Shown: piece after piece, positions 24,660 to 35,306 of the stretch
How positions within the stretch are numbered: the stretch's first letter is position 1
Layout: every line of letters begins with the position of its first letter
Source: an uncultured Mailhella sp.
Lineage (GTDB): Bacteria; Desulfobacterota; Desulfovibrionia; Desulfovibrionales; Desulfovibrionaceae
Direction: 5' to 3'
NCBI RefSeq assembly: GCF_944324615.1
Contig: NZ_CALUWY010000020.1
Span: forward strand, 1-48,622
DNA length: 48,622 nt
Made by a program: the position numbers and the translations under genes
The notes under the pieces: model-generated
Databases searched by the model: none
What the model saw: the letters and a program-made list of their open reading frames with translations, nothing else
Told to the model about the DNA's origin: nothing

Positions 24660-26090
24660 ATGTCTGAGAAAGAAGAAATCATCACCGCCATACCCTTTTC
24701 CCCGCAGAGAGCCCTGAAACTCCTTGTGGCCATTGTGGCCTACTTCGGCATTGCCTACGGCTTCGGTCCTGTGGAAGGGCTTTCCCATCAGGGTCAGTGC
24801 TCCATCGCGCTCATGGTGGCGGCCGTCATCATCTGGGTGACCGACGCGCTGCCCCTTGCCGTCGCCGCCATTCTCATGACCATGCTTCAGCCCCTTTCCG
24901 GGGCGGCGCCGTTCAACAAGGCCCTTGCCAACTTCGCAAACCCCATCGTGTTCTTCTGCTTCGGCATGTTCTGCGTCACGTTCGCCTTCACCCGTTCCGG
25001 CTTCTCCGAACGTGTGGCGCTCTGGATTTCCCGCCTCGCCGGCGGTAATCCCGCCCGTCTGCTTCTGTGCTTCATCGCGGGCGGCACCATTCTTTCCGCC
25101 TTCATGGCCGACGTGCCCGTGGTGGTCATGCTGGCCCCCATTGCCCTGAAGATCGTTGAACAGAACCGCTGCCAGGCCAACGGCAGCAACTTTGCCCGCG
25201 CCATCATGATCGGTCTGCCCATCGGCGTGCTCATGGGCGGCATAGCCACCCCCACCGGCGCTTCCATGAACATCCTGACCATGCAGTTCCTGCGCGACAT
25301 GGCGGGCGTGGACATGTCCTTCCTCCAGTGGGCCGCCATCGGCATGCCGGTCGTCATCGTGCTCATCCCCGTGGTCTGGTTCATCCTTCTCAAGCTGTTC
25401 CCGCTGGAACTCGACTATCTCGAAGGCACGGAATGCTTCGAGGACGCCTGGAAGGAACTCGGCCCCATGAGCCGCGATGAAAAGAAGTTCGCCATCTTCA
25501 TGCTGGTGAACATCGTTCTGTGGTGCACCGACAGCATCCATCACATTCCTCTGCCCATTCTTGCCGTGCTCGGCGGTGCGGTGCTCTTCGTGCCCGGCGT
25601 CGACCTCATCGACTGGAAGTATGCCGGTCCCCGCATGGGCTGGAGCATCCTCATGCTCATCGGCGGCGCCTGCTCGCTCAGCATGTCCCTGTGGGAAAGC
25701 GGCGCGGCTGCGTGGATGGGCAACACCCTCCTGGGCGGCCTGCTGGAACTGCCTACCTGGCTGCTCATGCTCATCATCGGCTTCTTCGCCATGTGGATTC
25801 ACCTTCTGGTCACCAACTCCACGGCCATCATCGCCGTGTTCATGCCCATGATCATCGCTCTTGCGCAGAGCAAGGGCCTCAACCCCGTGGTGCTGGCTCT
25901 GCCTCTGGGCTTCCTGGCCTCCGCCTCGCTGGTGCTCGTCATCGACGCCGTGCAGCTCGTCACCTACCAGTACGGCTACTACTCCATGAGAGACTGGCTG
26001 AAGGCCGGTGTGACCATCTCCTTCATCTGGATTCCCCTGTGTGTGGCAAGCGTGCTTCTCATCGGCGGCGGCGTGCTCGGCCTGTACTGA
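24660..26090 (+). CDS. DASS/SLC13-family anion transporter
   Basis: A 476-residue inner-membrane carrier of the divalent anion:Na+ symporter (DASS/SLC13) family, which imports dicarboxylates, sulfate or related anions. About eleven to twelve hydrophobic segments are evident. The two substrate/Na+ hairpin regions are visible as GGIATPTGASMNILTMQFLR and LLVTNSTAIIAVFMPMIIAL. The frame opens at 24579, but the ATG at 24660 with GGAGA upstream starts the expected cytoplasmic N-terminus (MSEKEEIITAIPF). It follows the SDR gene in one operon and ends in a strong terminator. The substrate is presumably that of the neighbouring enzymes. Confidence 0.9.
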   Translation: MSEKEEIITAIPFSPQRALKLLVAIVAYFGIAYGFGPVEGLSHQGQCSIALMVAAVIIWVTDALPLAVAAILMTMLQPLSGAAPFNKALANFANPIVFFCFGMFCVTFAFTRSGFSERVALWISRLAGGNPARLLLCFIAGGTILSAFMADVPVVVMLAPIALKIVEQNRCQANGSNFARAIMIGLPIGVLMGGIATPTGASMNILTMQFLRDMAGVDMSFLQWAAIGMPVVIVLIPVVWFILLKLFPLELDYLEGTECFEDAWKELGPMSRDEKKFAIFMLVNIVLWCTDSIHHIPLPILAVLGGAVLFVPGVDLIDWKYAGPRMGWSILMLIGGACSLSMSLWESGAAAWMGNTLLGGLLELPTWLLMLIIGFFAMWIHLLVTNSTAIIAVFMPMIIALAQSKGLNPVVLALPLGFLASASLVLVIDAVQLVTYQYGYYSMRDWLKAGVTISFIWIPLCVASVLLIGGGVLGLY

Positions 26091-26125
26091 TGAAAGAAGC
26101 GGTCTGACCGCCTGAACCAACAAGG

Positions 26126-26162
26126 CCCGCGCTGCATTGTGCAGCGCGGGTCTTTCCTTTTA
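26126..26162 (+). terminator. intrinsic terminator after the DASS transporter
   Basis: An 11-bp perfect stem CCCGCGCTGCA (26126-26136) with 26140-26150 and a 3-base loop is followed by TCTTTCCTTTT. It separates the operon from the convergent activator gene. Confidence 0.88.
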
Positions 26163-26181
26163 ATAGGCGTCAGTCTGTGGC

Positions 26182-27882
26182 CTACATGCCGTCGGACTGC
26201 TTTTTCTTCTGGCGGCGCACCCGGAGCGTGTTGGGGTGCACGTTGAGCAGGGCGGCGGCTCCGTCGTCGCCGCCGATGCGCCCGCCGCTGTGGCGCAGGG
26301 CGTCGTCGATGTAGCTTTCCGTAAGATCCTTCAGGGAAGGCCACGGGGTGGAGCGGAGGAGGTTCCGCAGGGCGACGGGGCCGTCCCACTGTTCTTCTCC
26401 CGCGGCCTCAGGCTGGGGAGCGGGGCGGGCGGCGCCTGCCGCCAGGGGGCAGACGAAGCGTTCCCCGCAGCTTTGCACGGGCGAAGGCGCGGCGAGTGTT
26501 TTGTCGAGCCGGTGTATGTGGGCGAGTTCGCTGTCCAGAACATCGTCGAGCTTGAACTGGCCGCCCTTGAGCCGCACCAGAATTCTTTCCATGAGGTGCT
26601 CAAGTTCGCGCACGTTGCCGGGCCAGTTGTGCTGACAGAGCTTTTCCAGCTGTTCCGGCGTGAGGCTGGGGAAGTTCACGCCGATGATCTTGGATTTTTC
26701 GATGAGAAAGAGTCTGGCGAGGGCGGGAATGTCGCTGCGGTGGGCTCGCAGGGGAGGTACATGGAGCACGCAGACATTGAGCCGGTACCACAGGTCTTCC
26801 CGGAACTTGCCCTGACGGACCATATCCATGAGATTGCGGTGTGTGGCGGCAATGACGCGGATATCCAGGGGCACGGCATGGGCGCCGCCCACCTTGCGGA
26901 TTTCCCGCTGATCCAGCACACGCAGCAGGCGGGCCTGCAGAGACAGGGGCAGGTCGCCTATTTCGTCCAGAAAGATGGTGCCGCCGTTGGCCGCCTCGAA
27001 ATAGCCGGTATGGGCGCCGTAGGCCCCGGTGAAGGCGCCCCGTTCGTGTCCGAACAGTTCGCTGTCCACCAGCTGTTCGTTGATGGCCCCGCAGTTCACC
27101 TTGACGAAGGGGCGGCTTGAGCGCAGCGAAAGTTCCTGCACCGCGCTGGCCACCAGTTCCTTGCCGGTGCCCGTTTCCCCGAGGATGAGCACGGTGCAGT
27201 CGGTGGAGGCGGCCTGGGCCATCTGCGTGTAAAGATCGTGCATGCCCTTCATGGCGCGCAGGCGGTTGGAGGCGCTTCCCCCGGGGTTGCTTATCCGTTC
27301 CGCAGGGCGCAGATCGCCGTTGTTCATGAAGTCTTCCCGCAGGCTCTCCCCGAGGGGGGTGGTGAGCAGAAGCAGCTTGTCCACAAGTTTCTGCGAAAAG
27401 GTGTTGGCGATGTTGGAACAGAAGATCAGCTGAAAGGTCGCCTCGCCCACGGTGAAGAGCGGAATGCGCAGATAGGAGGCAAGATCCTCCTCACGCAGGC
27501 TCGTCTGAATGTTCTTGAGCATGGAGGCGTTGTTGATGGTGTAGGGGCGCAGGGAATCCGAGCCCATGAGCAGATTGATCTGATCCTGCGAGAAGTTCGT
27601 GGTGGCCAGCGTGCGCACGCGGTTGTGCGTGTCCGACAGCGTGTCGGCAAGGGGCGTGAAAATGGAGGTCTTGTAGCGGCGGAAGCCGCAGAAAATGCGT
27701 GTGAGGGGGAAGTGCTCGCTCAGAATGCCGAAAAGATAGGTGAGCGCGGAGCCTATGCCTATCTGACGGTTTAAAAGCACGCAGGATTTCGCGCAGAGCG
27801 CGAGTTCATCGTCGTTGAGATCAAGGCCGCAGCCGGCATGTTCTCCGGCTTTCATGCGCGGGCCTTCGGTTGGTAAGGACAT
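26182..27882 (-). CDS. sigma-54-dependent activator with GAF-like N-terminal domain
   Basis: A 566-residue enhancer-binding protein. Residues ~25-190 look like a GAF-type sensor domain. The AAA+ domain has Walker A GETGTGKE (235-242), the sigma-54 contact loop GAFTGA (282-287) and Walker B TIFLDEIGD (302-310), with REDLWYRLNV and NWPGNVRELEHLMERIL later. A Pro/Ala-rich linker leads to a Fis-type helix-turn-helix at the C-terminus (GDDGAAALLNVHPNTLRVRR). There is no phosphoreceiver, so it probably senses a small molecule. It is convergent with the SDR/DASS operon, whose sigma-54 promoter and that of the ASST-like gene are the obvious targets. Confidence 0.95.
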   Translation of the reverse strand: MSLPTEGPRMKAGEHAGCGLDLNDDELALCAKSCVLLNRQIGIGSALTYLFGILSEHFPLTRIFCGFRRYKTSIFTPLADTLSDTHNRVRTLATTNFSQDQINLLMGSDSLRPYTINNASMLKNIQTSLREEDLASYLRIPLFTVGEATFQLIFCSNIANTFSQKLVDKLLLLTTPLGESLREDFMNNGDLRPAERISNPGGSASNRLRAMKGMHDLYTQMAQAASTDCTVLILGETGTGKELVASAVQELSLRSSRPFVKVNCGAINEQLVDSELFGHERGAFTGAYGAHTGYFEAANGGTIFLDEIGDLPLSLQARLLRVLDQREIRKVGGAHAVPLDIRVIAATHRNLMDMVRQGKFREDLWYRLNVCVLHVPPLRAHRSDIPALARLFLIEKSKIIGVNFPSLTPEQLEKLCQHNWPGNVRELEHLMERILVRLKGGQFKLDDVLDSELAHIHRLDKTLAAPSPVQSCGERFVCPLAAGAARPAPQPEAAGEEQWDGPVALRNLLRSTPWPSLKDLTESYIDDALRHSGGRIGGDDGAAALLNVHPNTLRVRRQKKKQSDGM

Positions 27883-27907
27883 GGAGTCTCCAGAAAAACG
27901 GCAGAAG

Positions 27908-28630
27908 CTATTCCGCGATGACGAAGAGTCCGCGATAGGTGAGGCTCAGGGAACGGGCCGCCTTTTCCGCAGTGGAGCGGGAATGGTAGGGGCCGAGCTG
28001 CACGAAGTTGAGGTCGTTGCCGTCGTGCCTTGCAATGCGGCAGCCGTAGCCCTGCGTGCGCATGAAGTCCGCGAGGTTCAGGGCGCGGGGGCGTTCCCGG
28101 AAGGAACCTATCTGCACATAGAAAAGCCCCAGCATGTCGCCTTCGGGGGTGAGCAGGGCAGGTTCTTTTCCATTTTCCAGAGCAACGATGCGCACTCGTG
28201 CCGTACCCTTGCCGAGCATGCCGAGATCCCTTGCGGCGGCGCGGGAAAGATCGATGACGCGGCTGCCCACGAAGGGGCCTCTGTCGTTGACGCGCACTTC
28301 CGTCACCCTGCCGTTTTCCAGATTGGTCACACGAAGCCGGGTACCGAAGGGCAGGAGCTTGTGGGCCGCCGTCATGTCGTTCTGGTTGTAGCGTTCCCCA
28401 TTGGAGGTCCTTTTGCCGTGGAAGCCGGGGCCGTACCAGGAGGCCACGCCTGTTTCCACGAAGTTGTGGGCGGATTTGAGCGGATAATAGGTCTTGCCGC
28501 GCACCGTGTAGGGACTGGTACCCCGGTAGCGCCCGTTCTGATAGCCGGTGTTCTTGGAGGAGCACCCGCATGCAAGCGCCACGACAAGAAGACAGAGAAG
28601 AGCGGGAAGGATTCGGGAGATGGGGGGCAT
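27908..28630 (-). CDS. rlpA: RlpA-like septal lipoprotein (DPBB plus SPOR)
   Basis: A 240-residue lipoprotein: signal peptide with lipobox ending ALACGC, then the double-psi beta-barrel of RlpA (ETGVASWYGPGFHGKRTSNGE, NLENGRVTEVRVNDRGPF, IDLSRAAARDLGM) and a C-terminal SPOR domain (FYVQIGSFRERPRALNLADFM to FVIAE). RlpA proteins bind or cleave peptide-free peptidoglycan at the septum and sit in the outer membrane. The conserved active-site Asp of the barrel is present in VNDRGPF. It is divergent from secA. Confidence 0.93.
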   Translation of the reverse strand: MPPISRILPALLCLLVVALACGCSSKNTGYQNGRYRGTSPYTVRGKTYYPLKSAHNFVETGVASWYGPGFHGKRTSNGERYNQNDMTAAHKLLPFGTRLRVTNLENGRVTEVRVNDRGPFVGSRVIDLSRAAARDLGMLGKGTARVRIVALENGKEPALLTPEGDMLGLFYVQIGSFRERPRALNLADFMRTQGYGCRIARHDGNDLNFVQLGPYHSRSTAEKAARSLSLTYRGLFVIAE

Positions 28631-28932
28631 GGCTTTTTTAAGGATAAGATGTGAATGGGCCGCCCCCGGCGCGGCATGCTCCGGGAATGCGGGTAACTAT
28701 GGTCATCATGAAACAGGTGCGCTTTTTTGTCCAGTGCATGGAGCGCAGTCTCTGCTGCCGCGCCGGAAAGGGGCGTTTTTCCCCGGGAAAGTACCGGGGA
28801 AAACGGGCCTTTCCGGAAGGAAAGCGGCCCCGGAAGAAAAATATGGCGGAAAACTCCCCCGGGAACATTTGCCAAACCGGGAGGCATGACTTATCTTCTG
28901 CCTTGTTTCAACGTCCTTTTCTGGAGATTCCC
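28631..28932. other. secA upstream region with stable hairpins
   Basis: About 300 bases with no separate gene; the secA frame is open throughout but lacks a better start. It contains a strong inverted repeat, TTTTCCCCGG (28777-28786) with 28794-28803, and directly after it a second hairpin built on CTTTCC/GGAAAG with a GGAA loop (28809-28824). Neither has a T tract. If transcribed they would form a structured secA leader. Confidence 0.5.
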
Positions 28933-31623
28933 ATGATCAAGTTCCTGATCGGCAAAATATTCGGCACCCGAAATGAACGCTATCTTCGTTCTCTGCGCCC
29001 CAAACTCAAGAAGTGCAACGCACTTGAACCTCAGATGAAGGCCCTCACCGACGAGGAGATTCCCGCCAGACTCGCGGAATACCGCGAGGCGGTGCAGAGC
29101 GGCGCCCGTACGCTGGATGATGTCCTGCCCGAAGTGTTCGCCCTGGTGCGCGAAGCCTCCAGCCGCGTCATGGGCATGCGTCATTACGACGTGCAGCTGG
29201 TGGGCGGCATGGTGCTGCACGCGGGCAAGATCGCGGAAATGAAGACCGGTGAAGGCAAGACGCTGGTGGCCACGCTTCCCGTGGTGCTCAACGCCCTTTC
29301 CGGCAAGGGCGTGCATGTGGTCACGGTGAACGATTACCTCGCCCGCCGCGACGCGGAATGGATGGGCCGCCTGTACAAATTCCTCGGTCTTTCCGTGGGC
29401 GTCATCGTGCAGGGCCTTTCCGACGAGGAGCGCAAGGCCGCCTATGCCTGCGACATCACCTACGGCACCAACAATGAGTTCGGTTTCGACTATCTGCGCG
29501 ACAACATGAAGTTCTATGCCGAACAGCTGGTGCAGCGCGGCCACAGCTACGCCATCGTGGACGAAGTGGACTCCATCCTCATCGACGAAGCCCGCACCCC
29601 GCTCATCATCTCCGGCGCAAGCGACGAATCCACGGAGCTTTATCAGGCCATGGACGCCGTGGTCCGTCACCTTTCCGCGGAAGAAGACTATACCGTGGAC
29701 GAGAAGGCCAAGACGGCCATGCTCACCGACGCCGGTGTGGCCAAGTGCGAAAAGATGCTCGGCATTGACAACCTGTTCGACCCGGCGAGCATTTCCTATC
29801 AGCATCACATTCTGCAGTCCCTCAAGGCTCATCACTGCTTCAAGCGTGATGTGGATTACATTGTGAGCGACGAAGGCAAGGTGGTCATCGTCGATGAATT
29901 CACGGGCCGCCTCATGCCCGGCCGCCGTTTCAGCGACGGTCTGCATCAGGCCCTCGAAGCCAAGGAACAGGTGAAGGTCGAGGCCGAGAACCAGACGCTG
30001 GCCAGCATCACCTTCCAGAACTACTTCCGCATGTACGACAAGCTGGCCGGCATGACCGGTACGGCCCAGACGGAAGCCGTGGAATTCGACCAGATCTATC
30101 ACTTGGAAACCATCACCATTCCCACCAACAAGCCCATGATCAGGAAGGATATGCCCGATCTTATTTTCCGCACCCAGCGGGAAAAGTATCAGGCCATCAT
30201 CGAGTCCATCAAGGAGCTGTACAAGACGGGTCAGCCCGTGCTGGTGGGCACCATTTCCATCGAGACTTCGGAACTTCTGTCCTCCATGCTTAAAAAGGAA
30301 GGCGTGCCGCACAGCGTGCTGAACGCCAAGCATCACGCCGAGGAAGCCGCCATCGTGGCGCAGGCCGGGCAGAAGGGCCATGTGACCATCGCCACCAACA
30401 TGGCCGGCCGCGGCACCGACATCGTGCTCGGCGAAGGCGTGAAGGAACTCGGCGGCCTGCATATTCTGGGCACGGAACGCCATGAAAGCCGGCGCATCGA
30501 CAACCAGCTCCGCGGCCGTTCCGGCCGTCAGGGCGACCCCGGTTCTTCCCGCTTCTACCTTTCCCTGGAAGACAACCTCATGCGCATCTTCGGTTCGGAA
30601 CGCATTTCCGGCCTCATGGAAAAGCTGGGCATGAAGGAAGGCGAACCCATTGAAAACCGCATGGTTTCCAAGGCCATTGAAAACGCCCAGAAGCGCGTGG
30701 AAGGCCATAACTTTGAAATCCGCAAGACGCTGCTCGATTACGACAACGTCATGAACCAGCAGCGCGAGGTGATCTACACCCTGCGCCGCGACCTCATGCA
30801 GCTTCCCGACGTGGAAGGCGTGCTGTTCGACTTTGTGGATGAACTGCTCGACAACATCTACCAGCCTGTGGAGTCCATCAAGGAAGCTCCCGACGCCGAA
30901 ATGTGCGCCGAGGTCAACGGCCGCCTGCTGGAAGTGTTCAACCTTGCCCGCGCGCTGCCCGAGATGACCATGAGCGCCATTCCCGGCAAGGCGCAGGCCC
31001 GGGAAGCCGTGGTCCGCATCTTCCAGGAACTGCGCGAGGAAGCCGGCCCCGTGTACGGCGACATTCTGCGTTACTTCCTGCTCGAAGCCCTGGACCGCTG
31101 CTGGAAGGATCACCTGCGCGCCATGGATTACCTGCGCGAAGGCATAGGCCTGCGCGGCTACGCCCAGCGCGATCCCAAGCGTGAATACCAGAGCGAAGGC
31201 CTTTCCATGTTCAAGGAAATGCTCTTCCGCATCCATGAGGGCGCCCTCACCTCGCTGACCCATGTCCGCATGCGCCGCGTGGAGCCTGAGGAAATGGAAG
31301 GCCAGGGCGGCGAAGCTGCGGAAGGCGCGGAAAGTGCGGAAGGCGCCGCGGCGGAACCTGCTTCCACGGAAGAGGCGCAGGAACCTGCGCAGGAGGAAGC
31401 AAAAGAGCAGCCCGCCCCCGAAGCCCCGGCAAAGGAGCCGGAAGCCGCGGCGGAACCTGCCCTGAATCTGCGCCACAAGACGGATCCCGCCGCCATGGGC
31501 GGACCTGCCCCGGCGCAGGAGGAAGAGCGCCACACCTACAACGGCGTGAAGGTGGGCCGCAACGATCCCTGCCCCTGCGGCAGCGGCAAGAAGTTCAAGA
31601 AATGCTGCGGCAGAAACCTGTAA
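28933..31623 (+). CDS. secA: preprotein translocase ATPase SecA
   Basis: An 896-residue motor ATPase that drives unfolded proteins through SecYEG. Walker A is MKTGEGKT (103-110), followed by [19 protein letters not shown], the DEAD-like [20 protein letters not shown] and, in the second nucleotide domain, [16 protein letters not shown] and [20 protein letters not shown]. After an Ala/Glu/Pro-rich linker (residues ~800-865) it ends in the zinc/SecB-binding motif [13 protein letters not shown]. The ATG at 28933 has GGAG seven bases upstream and gives the standard N-terminus [11 protein letters not shown]; the longer open frame is not conserved. A terminator follows. Confidence 0.98.
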   Translation: MIKFLIGKIFGTRNERYLRSLRPKLKKCNALEPQMKALTDEEIPARLAEYREAVQSGARTLDDVLPEVFALVREASSRVMGMRHYDVQLVGGMVLHAGKIAEMKTGEGKTLVATLPVVLNALSGKGVHVVTVNDYLARRDAEWMGRLYKFLGLSVGVIVQGLSDEERKAAYACDITYGTNNEFGFDYLRDNMKFYAEQLVQRGHSYAIVDEVDSILIDEARTPLIISGASDESTELYQAMDAVVRHLSAEEDYTVDEKAKTAMLTDAGVAKCEKMLGIDNLFDPASISYQHHILQSLKAHHCFKRDVDYIVSDEGKVVIVDEFTGRLMPGRRFSDGLHQALEAKEQVKVEAENQTLASITFQNYFRMYDKLAGMTGTAQTEAVEFDQIYHLETITIPTNKPMIRKDMPDLIFRTQREKYQAIIESIKELYKTGQPVLVGTISIETSELLSSMLKKEGVPHSVLNAKHHAEEAAIVAQAGQKGHVTIATNMAGRGTDIVLGEGVKELGGLHILGTERHESRRIDNQLRGRSGRQGDPGSSRFYLSLEDNLMRIFGSERISGLMEKLGMKEGEPIENRMVSKAIENAQKRVEGHNFEIRKTLLDYDNVMNQQREVIYTLRRDLMQLPDVEGVLFDFVDELLDNIYQPVESIKEAPDAEMCAEVNGRLLEVFNLARALPEMTMSAIPGKAQAREAVVRIFQELREEAGPVYGDILRYFLLEALDRCWKDHLRAMDYLREGIGLRGYAQRDPKREYQSEGLSMFKEMLFRIHEGALTSLTHVRMRRVEPEEMEGQGGEAAEGAESAEGAAAEPASTEEAQEPAQEEAKEQPAPEAPAKEPEAAAEPALNLRHKTDPAAMGGPAPAQEEERHTYNGVKVGRNDPCPCGSGKKFKKCCGRNL

Positions 31624-31636
31624 TACACTGACATGT

Positions 31637-31672
31637 CCCCACGGAGCTTTTGGGTTCCGTGGGGATTTCTGT
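31637..31672 (+). terminator. intrinsic terminator after secA
   Basis: A 9-bp perfect stem CCCCACGGA (31637-31645) with 31656-31664 and a ten-base loop is followed by ATTTCTGT. It starts 13 bases after the secA stop; the T tract is short. Confidence 0.65.
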
Positions 31673-31751
31673 CTCTTCCGGGGAACGCCGCCACGGAGGC
31701 GCCGCTGCGTCATGGAGGAGACAGACGGCTTTTCTGCCGGGGAGGAGACGT

Positions 31752-32291
31752 ATGATACGCAGAGCGGTGCAACGCGATGTCGATGCCGTGGAACGGCACT
31801 ATGCCGAGCTTCTCGCCTTTGAGCAGGAACACGGCAGTACGACCAACTGGAAGGCGGGCGTGTACCCCACAAGGCGCGTGGCGGAAAAAGGGGTGGCGGA
31901 CGGATCGCTGTATGTGCTGGAAGAGAACGGGGAGATCTGCGCAAGCATGCTTCTCAATCAGGAGCAGCTTGAGGTGTACGCCGCCATTTCGTGGGAGTAT
32001 GCGGCCCTTCCGGACAAGGTGATGGTGATTCATACCCTCTGCGTTCCGCCTTCACAGTCGGGCAGAGGCGCAGGAACGCGCATGGTGCGCTTTGCCCTGG
32101 AAGAGGCGGCCCGGCGGGGCTGTGAGGTGATGCGCCTGGATACCTGGGAACACAACGAACCTGCCGCGAGGCTTTACCGTTCACTGGGCTTTCGTCTGGC
32201 GGGCAGGGCGGAGACCCTTTTTGCAGGGCATATTGCCGAGTACCTGATCTTTCTGGAAAAAAGAGTGGAACCGGTGAGTTCCGCCCTGTAG
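31752..32291 (+). CDS. GNAT family N-acetyltransferase
   Basis: A 179-residue acetyl-CoA-dependent acetyltransferase. The GNAT core is clear: N-terminal MIRRAVQRDVDAVERHYAELL, strand region EICASMLLNQEQ, the acetyl-CoA pyrophosphate loop PPSQSGRGAGTRMVRFALEEA, and C-terminal LDTWEHNEPAARLYRSLGF. The acceptor is unknown. The ATG at 31752 follows GGAGGAGA; the frame opens further upstream without conservation. It stands alone between secA and the convergent pyrG. Confidence 0.9.
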   Translation: MIRRAVQRDVDAVERHYAELLAFEQEHGSTTNWKAGVYPTRRVAEKGVADGSLYVLEENGEICASMLLNQEQLEVYAAISWEYAALPDKVMVIHTLCVPPSQSGRGAGTRMVRFALEEAARRGCEVMRLDTWEHNEPAARLYRSLGFRLAGRAETLFAGHIAEYLIFLEKRVEPVSSAL

Positions 32292-32502
32292 ATGCGCCCC
32301 GTGCGGCAAAGGGTGCAGGGTGCGCTTATGCGGGAAGATTGCCCCCTTGCCCTTTTTTCTGTTTTACGGTGAGAGGTTGTGACCGTATGTTGCCCCTTGC
32401 TCCCGGCCTGCATGGAAAGAGGCGGGCACGAGGCTTTCAGGCAACTCCTGAGAGAAATTTGCACGGCAGCTTCCGGGGGATGTGTTCCGGCAAGGCTCAT
32501 AC

Positions 32503-32537
32503 AAAAGGGCGCCGCATGGTTGCGGCGCCCTTTTTTT
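32503..32537. terminator. bidirectional terminator between the GNAT gene and pyrG
   Basis: A perfect 10-bp stem GGGCGCCGCA (32507-32516) with 32521-32530 and a TGGT loop is flanked by AAAA on the left and seven T on the right. It can end transcripts from both convergent genes. Confidence 0.88.
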
Positions 32538-32573
32538 GTCGGAGAAAGGCGGGGACGTTTTCCCCGCGGCAGA

Positions 32574-34235
<1,662 letters not shown>

Positions 34236-34304
34236 CTATGGAAAATGTCTGGGAGATTAAAATAAAGGAACCTTCTGCCATATTTTCGGCAGAAAGGCAT
34301 CCCA

Positions 34305-34334
34305 TTGACGCATTGCGCTCTTGTTCCTTATACT
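34305..34334 (+). promoter_or_regulatory. strong sigma-70 promoter facing away from pyrG
   Basis: TTGACG (34305-34310), an 18-base spacer and TATACT (34329-34334) form a near-consensus promoter on the plus strand, with a start site expected around 34338-34341. No plus-strand gene follows before the terminator at 34408. Confidence 0.6.
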
Positions 34335-34337
34335 TGA

Positions 34338-34436
34338 TCCCCCTTGGGAAAGAAAGTAATAATTCGCGCTTCCGAAAAATTTTTCCCGGGCGGAAAAAAG
34401 GAACACGGCGGGACCTCTGCGGGTCCCGCTTTTTTT
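34338..34436 (+). ncRNA. candidate orphan small RNA of about 100 nt
   Basis: The interval between the promoter at 34305-34334 and the terminator at 34408-34436 would give a roughly 100-nt transcript with no plausible reading frame. Internal pairing is possible: GGGAAA (34346-34351) with TTTCCC (34382-34387), and TTCCG with CGGAA around 34370-34395. It is not a tRNA and I do not recognise it as 4.5S, 6S or another known RNA. Both neighbours are on the minus strand. Confidence 0.4.
34408..34436 (+). terminator. intrinsic terminator of the candidate small RNA
   Basis: An 8-bp perfect stem GCGGGACC (34408-34415) with 34422-34429 and a six-base loop is followed by seven T. On the other strand the T-rich stretch (complement of 34394-34399) is about nine bases away, so it could also help end the DUF169 transcript. 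Confidence 0.8.
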
Positions 34437-34553
34437 ATGCTCCGCGCACGGGACGGGCCTCGTCATTCTGTGGCGGGCCGCTGCGGCATCCGGCGCGTTC
34501 CGCGCCGCGCAGAGGCCGCCCGGAAAGCCCCGTTTCAAGGGCCCGGCATGGCT

Positions 34554-35306
34554 TCAGGCCTTTTTGTCCTTTCTGCCGCTTTCCATCTTTCTGCGCACCG
34601 CCGCCCAGGTCTTTCCCGTGAGGAAGGAGCGGGGCACGGCCCCGGCCATGGCCGTGAACACGTCGAAGGTCATGGTCAGGGAAAGTTCGTCCATGCCCAT
34701 GAAGGGGCGGCAGGAGGGATCGGCTCCGCCGATGACGGCTTTTTTCTGTCCCTTTCTCTGGTAATGCAGCGGCCAGGCGAAAATGTTGGCGCAGCCGGAA
34801 CCGAAGGGCATGGCCACGGCGTTGTGATCGTCCAGAGCAAAGCAGGCCAGCGTGAAAAGGCCGCCGAGTACCTCGCCCCGGCAGGAGAAGGAGACGAGCA
34901 GCGGCTCCTCTTCACAGAGCGACAGGGGCATCGCCTTGCAGAAGGGGGCGGGCGCAGGCTGTATGTCGATGTCCTTCAGAAAGCGGCGCATGGAATCGGG
35001 GGAGGGCAGATAATGTTCCCCTTCGCCACCCTGCCAGCCCGTGGTAACGAAATGCACGATGCGCTCCGGCGCAGGGAGCGTGTAGCCGAGGTACACCCAG
35101 CCGCCCATGCAGCCCGTGACGGAGGCGGAAACATGGACGCAGGTTCTTTTCGTCCGTGCAAGGCGCAGATAGTTGATGAGGCAGGCATGCCCCGTCCCCG
35201 AAGCGGGGGTGAGGGAGCGTTCCGGCGCGTGTTCCGCATAGGCTATGCCCAGCGGCTCTTCGCAGCCGAGAAGGTCGAACATGTCCTGAAAGGCCTTATT
35301 GAGCAT
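34554..35306 (-). CDS. DUF169 family protein
   Basis: A 250-residue soluble protein of the DUF169 family, common in Desulfovibrio and methanogens and without an established function. Visible features are EPLGIAYAEHAP near the N-terminus, a central region with several Cys (GHACLINYL, CVHVSASVTGCMGGWVYLG), FVTTGWQGGEGEHYLPSP, and the C-terminal block GGADPSCRPFMGMDELSLTM. The conserved cysteines could bind a metal or tetrapyrrole, but nothing in the sequence proves it. It lies downstream of the heme genes on the same strand, behind a terminator, so it is probably a separate unit. The ATG at 35304-35306 follows an AGGAGG-type site. Confidence 0.75.
   Translation of the reverse strand: MLNKAFQDMFDLLGCEEPLGIAYAEHAPERSLTPASGTGHACLINYLRLARTKRTCVHVSASVTGCMGGWVYLGYTLPAPERIVHFVTTGWQGGEGEHYLPSPDSMRRFLKDIDIQPAPAPFCKAMPLSLCEEEPLLVSFSCRGEVLGGLFTLACFALDDHNAVAMPFGSGCANIFAWPLHYQRKGQKKAVIGGADPSCRPFMGMDELSLTMTFDVFTAMAGAVPRSFLTGKTWAAVRRKMESGRKDKKA

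Noticed and set aside
24537..26123. 528-residue open frame antisense to the DASS transporter
   Set aside because: The composition (His, Gly, Glu, Asp-rich repeats) is the usual shadow of a membrane-protein gene.
28891..31944. 1017-residue open frame antisense to secA
   Set aside because: It has no motif and no ribosome site, and it covers a perfectly conserved SecA; it arises from codon bias on the other strand.
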